The notes under the pieces were generated by a model, which worked only from the letters and a program-made list of their open reading frames with translations, did no database searches and was not told where the DNA came from. A stretch of DNA of 7,993 bases from Deltaproteobacteria bacterium UBA5799 (lineage in GTDB: Bacteria; Desulfobacterota; GWC2-55-46). Every line of letters starts with the position of its first letter. Position 1 is the stretch's first letter. Position numbers and translations under genes: made by a program. This document shows positions 6,139-7,993 of this stretch, piece by piece. Location of the stretch: the NCBI GenBank assembly GCA_002418185.1, contig DIDN01000083.1, positions 10,014-18,006 on the forward strand. Reading direction: 5' to 3'.

Positions 6139-7532
6139 CAGTTCTTGCCCCCGGCCTTCTTTTTCCTTGCAGCCCAGCCTTCTATGACCTTCTCGGGCGC
6201 CCTTGTGACCACGAGCGCGCCCGGAGGCACGTCTTTAGTGACCGTCGTCCCGGAGCCGACATAAGCGCCCTTCCCTATCCTTACCGGGGCGACGAGCTGG
6301 GAGTCGCTCCCGATGAACGCGCCGTCCTCTATTACCGTCCGGTATTTATTTACGCCGTCGTAGTTGCAGGTTATAGAGCCGGCGCCGATGTTCACGCCCT
6401 CGCCTACCGTCGTGTCCCCTATGTAGCTCAGGTGGTTGGCCTTGCTGCCCTTGCCCATGACGCTCTTCTTGACCTCGACGAAGTTGCCGACTCTGGCCTG
6501 GTCTCCGATGGAACTACCGGGCCGGAGGCGCGCAAAGGGGCCTATCGATACGCCTTTCCCTATCTTCGAGTCCTCTATTACCGACGAGCTCTTTATGACC
6601 GTCCCGTCACCTATCCCGGCGGAGTCTATTATGCAGTTGTCCTCTATCACGCAGCCCGAGCCTATGGAGCTGGTGCCCGTTAAGCGCACGCCCGGGTATA
6701 TGACCGTGTCCGCGCCTGCGGATACGCCGTAGTCAACGTACGTGGCCGCGGGGTCCACGACCGTCACCCCTGAGAGCATGAGCGAATCGAGTATCTTCGA
6801 GCGCATGTGGGCCTCTGCCCTGGCAAGCTCTATCCTGTTGTTTATCCCCATTACCTCAACAGGGTCTGCCGCGGCAAGGGCCTCTACGCGCCCGCCCTCA
6901 GAGACCGCAAGCTGAACGAGGTCCGGGAGGTAATACTCGCCCTGGGCATTTTTCTTCCCTATCTTCTTCAGATTCTTCGAGAGGAACTCGCAGGATGCGA
7001 GGTAAATACCGCAGTTGACCTCTTTTATGCCCTTCTGGAGCGGGCTTGCGTCCTTGTCCTCGACTATCCGGGTAATATGGCCGTGCTCGTCCCGCACGAT
7101 GCGCCCGTACCCGGCAGGGTCGGGGACGACTGTCGTAACGAGCGAAAGCACGGCCTTCCGCCTGCCCTTCCCGTGGAGGCTAACGAGCCCCGAGAGGGTC
7201 TCCTTTTTTATGAGCGGCACGTCCCCGGAGAGTATGAGCACGTCGCCTTCGAAGCCCTTGAGCTCCTTCATGGCGCACATGACCGCGTGCCCGGTGCCGA
7301 ACTGGTCTTTCTGGAGGACGAAGTCGGCCTTCTCTCCCTTGAAGGCATCTCTTATGGCGTCCGCGCCGTGCCCTACGACCACGAGGACCTTTCCGGCCTT
7401 CATTTCCTTAAGGAGGTCCAGGGGATAAAAAAGCATGGGCCTGCCGGCTATGCCGTGCAGGACCTTGGGGGTCTTGGATTTCATCCTCGTGCCCTTGCCT
7501 GCGGCGAGCACGATTGCTGCTAAATTCCTCAT
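6138..7532 (-). CDS. glmU: Bifunctional UDP-GlcNAc pyrophosphorylase / GlcN-1-phosphate acetyltransferase GlmU
   Basis: GlmU acetylates glucosamine-1-phosphate and then couples the product to UTP, giving UDP-GlcNAc for peptidoglycan and lipopolysaccharide. The 464-residue length is close to the family norm (about 456). The N-terminal nucleotidyltransferase domain shows LAAGKGTRMKS (9-19), QFGTGHAV (77-84), LSGDVPL (101-107), GYGRI (141-145), EVNCGIY (171-177) and NNR (231-233). From about 255 the left-handed beta-helix of hexapeptide repeats carries the acetyltransferase site: RLRPGS (335-340), KANHLSYIGD (364-373, with H367 as the likely catalytic base) and NIGAGSITCNYDG (381-393). The start is taken at ATG 7532, where the family begins (MRNLAAIVLAAG). 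A longer frame would begin at TTG 7568, but that TTG is part of the probable -35 box. The gene leads the glmU-glmS operon. GlmM, which supplies its substrate, is not in the window. Confidence 0.97.
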   Translation of the reverse strand: MRNLAAIVLAAGKGTRMKSKTPKVLHGIAGRPMLFYPLDLLKEMKAGKVLVVVGHGADAIRDAFKGEKADFVLQKDQFGTGHAVMCAMKELKGFEGDVLILSGDVPLIKKETLSGLVSLHGKGRRKAVLSLVTTVVPDPAGYGRIVRDEHGHITRIVEDKDASPLQKGIKEVNCGIYLASCEFLSKNLKKIGKKNAQGEYYLPDLVQLAVSEGGRVEALAAADPVEVMGINNRIELARAEAHMRSKILDSLMLSGVTVVDPAATYVDYGVSAGADTVIYPGVRLTGTSSIGSGCVIEDNCIIDSAGIGDGTVIKSSSVIEDSKIGKGVSIGPFARLRPGSSIGDQARVGNFVEVKKSVMGKGSKANHLSYIGDTTVGEGVNIGAGSITCNYDGVNKYRTVIEDGAFIGSDSQLVAPVRIGKGAYVGSGTTVTKDVPPGALVVTRAPEKVIEGWAARKKKAGGKN

Positions 7533-7539
7533 AGGTTCA

Positions 7540-7568
7540 AAGATATATGAACCGCTCTGGTTCGTCAA
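7540..7568 (-). promoter_or_regulatory. Sigma70-like promoter for glmU-glmS
   Basis: On the minus strand TTGACG (7568-7563, 5 of 6 consensus matches) and TATCTT (7545-7540, 4 of 6) are 17 bp apart, with AT-rich sequence upstream (about 7575-7612). The expected start falls at about 7532-7534, on or next to the glmU ATG. No Shine-Dalgarno sequence is present in the seven intervening bases, so a leaderless or nearly leaderless transcript is likely. An alternative TATATC with a 15-bp spacer would move the start by two bases. Confidence 0.55.
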
Positions 7569-7621
7569 GGAGTTTGATAGTAGCTGAAATATAAAGGATT
7601 ATTTAGTGCTGGCAGGTGACT

Positions 7622-7993
7622 TGAAAAAACCTTTTTCCGCACTGCCGTGCGGTTTTCGAGGGTAAGGCTCGCTTGCCAGCCCCCTCCCCGACCCCGTGAA
7701 CGGGCCCCCGAAGTCGCGGAGTTTACCCTGAGCGGAGCGAAGGGCCTCGTTCTCTACCCCGGCCCGTTCACGCTCTTCCTCCCTTATGCAGCGCTCACCT
7801 TACCCTCCGGGGTTTGTTGAATGACAAAAAAGTAGGGTGCGCTCCGCGCACCAGAGTTTTTTGTCGTTCTGAGCGAACGGAGGAATATCGTATGCAAGCC
7901 CTGTCGCAAAAGGCCTTTTAACGCGCTGCCGCGCTTTCGGGCATAAGGCTCCGCGCACTTTCCGCCCCCATCCTCCGGGCTCGGCCCTTATGT
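7622..7993. repeat. Right repeat block: one full unit and the start of a second, tandem
   Basis: No gene is seen. The block is the inverted counterpart of the left end (exact shared blocks at 7655-7679, 7737-7753 and 7804-7821). It also repeats itself: a region with a poly-A/poly-T inverted motif, CTGCCG and TAAGGCTC at 7624-7670 recurs in diverged form at 7908-7951, an offset of 281-284 bp. Internal structures are a CCGCAC/GTGCGG stem (7637-7652) followed by TTTT, a 12-bp inverted repeat (7695-7706 with 7761-7772) and a strong nested hairpin at 7823-7865. The second unit runs off the window. The gene-proximal end is about 90 bp upstream of the glmU ATG. Confidence 0.8.
7823..7865. terminator. 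Nested hairpin with A- and T-tracts, bidirectional terminator-like
   Basis: A GC stem, GGTGCGC (7836-7842) with GCGCACC (7846-7852) and a TCC loop, is flanked by GACAAAAAA (7823-7831) and TTTTTTGTC (7857-7865), which also pair. A GC-rich stem followed within a few bases by T6 on either strand is the form of a bidirectional intrinsic terminator. In the left repeat copy the matching place (about 40-62) keeps the A/T tracts but lacks the GC stem. Confidence 0.55.

Noticed and set aside
6138..6200. glmS ribozyme or riboswitch upstream of glmS
   Set aside because: glmU and glmS overlap by one base, so no leader exists to hold the ribozyme.
1..7993. Whole window as a composite transposon bounded by the inverted repeats
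   Set aside because: The enclosed genes are core housekeeping genes, no transposase or integrase is present, the repeat ends are diverged, and no target duplication can be seen. Two copies of an intergenic repeat family explain the layout better.
7622..7993. CRISPR array
   Set aside because: The period of about 282 bp, diverged units and absence of short identical repeats with unique spacers do not fit CRISPR, and no cas gene is present.

Overview
The window is a GC-rich bacterial chromosomal segment. Six genes occupy the middle, and non-coding repeat DNA fills both ends. The gene set (glmU-glmS pair, plsY, a YacP-type NYN protein, a receiver-PAS protein), the many AGG Arg and ATA Ile codons despite high GC, and the type of intergenic repeats suggest a Gram-negative, deltaproteobacterial/Desulfobacterota- or Nitrospirota-like genome, perhaps metagenome-derived. 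This placement is inference; no rRNA or phylogenetic marker was analysed.

Layout. 1-340: a non-coding repeat block, interrupted by a roughly 110-bp insert that carries a perfect 16-bp hairpin. 419-448: a sigma70-like promoter placed so that transcription would begin at or next to the next start codon. 455-1980 (+): a two-gene unit, a NYN/YacP-like putative RNase and, overlapping it by 4 nt, an exported or membrane-anchored metallo-beta-lactamase-fold hydrolase of the NAPE-PLD/UlaG type. 2018-2149: a 132-bp palindromic element with perfect 16-bp terminal inverted repeats, filling the gap between convergent genes and touching the plsY stop codon. 2150-2803 (-): plsY with its own promoter. 2987-4162 (-): a receiver-PAS protein whose phospho-acceptor Asp is Glu. 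4264-4305: hairpins after glmS. 4318-7532 (-): glmU then glmS, overlapping by 1 nt. 7540-7568 (-): the glmU promoter, again of leaderless geometry. About 7622-7993: a second repeat block, in inverted orientation relative to the first.

How the genes work together. GlmS makes glucosamine-6-phosphate and GlmU makes UDP-GlcNAc, the precursor of peptidoglycan and lipopolysaccharide; the intervening mutase GlmM is not in the window. PlsY starts phospholipid synthesis by making lysophosphatidic acid. Three of the six genes are therefore envelope-precursor genes. The NYN protein probably acts on RNA, and the role of the MBL protein is open.

The most notable non-genic signal is the repeat DNA. Three colinear blocks (65-82, 112-128, 297-321) recur in reverse complement at 7804-7821, 7737-7753 and 7655-7679. 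Each block lies upstream of an outward-bounding operon promoter (NYN-MBL on the left, glmU-glmS on the right) and presents the same end to the gene. The right block also repeats itself with a period of about 282 bp. I see no CRISPR array, transposase, tRNA or rRNA gene.
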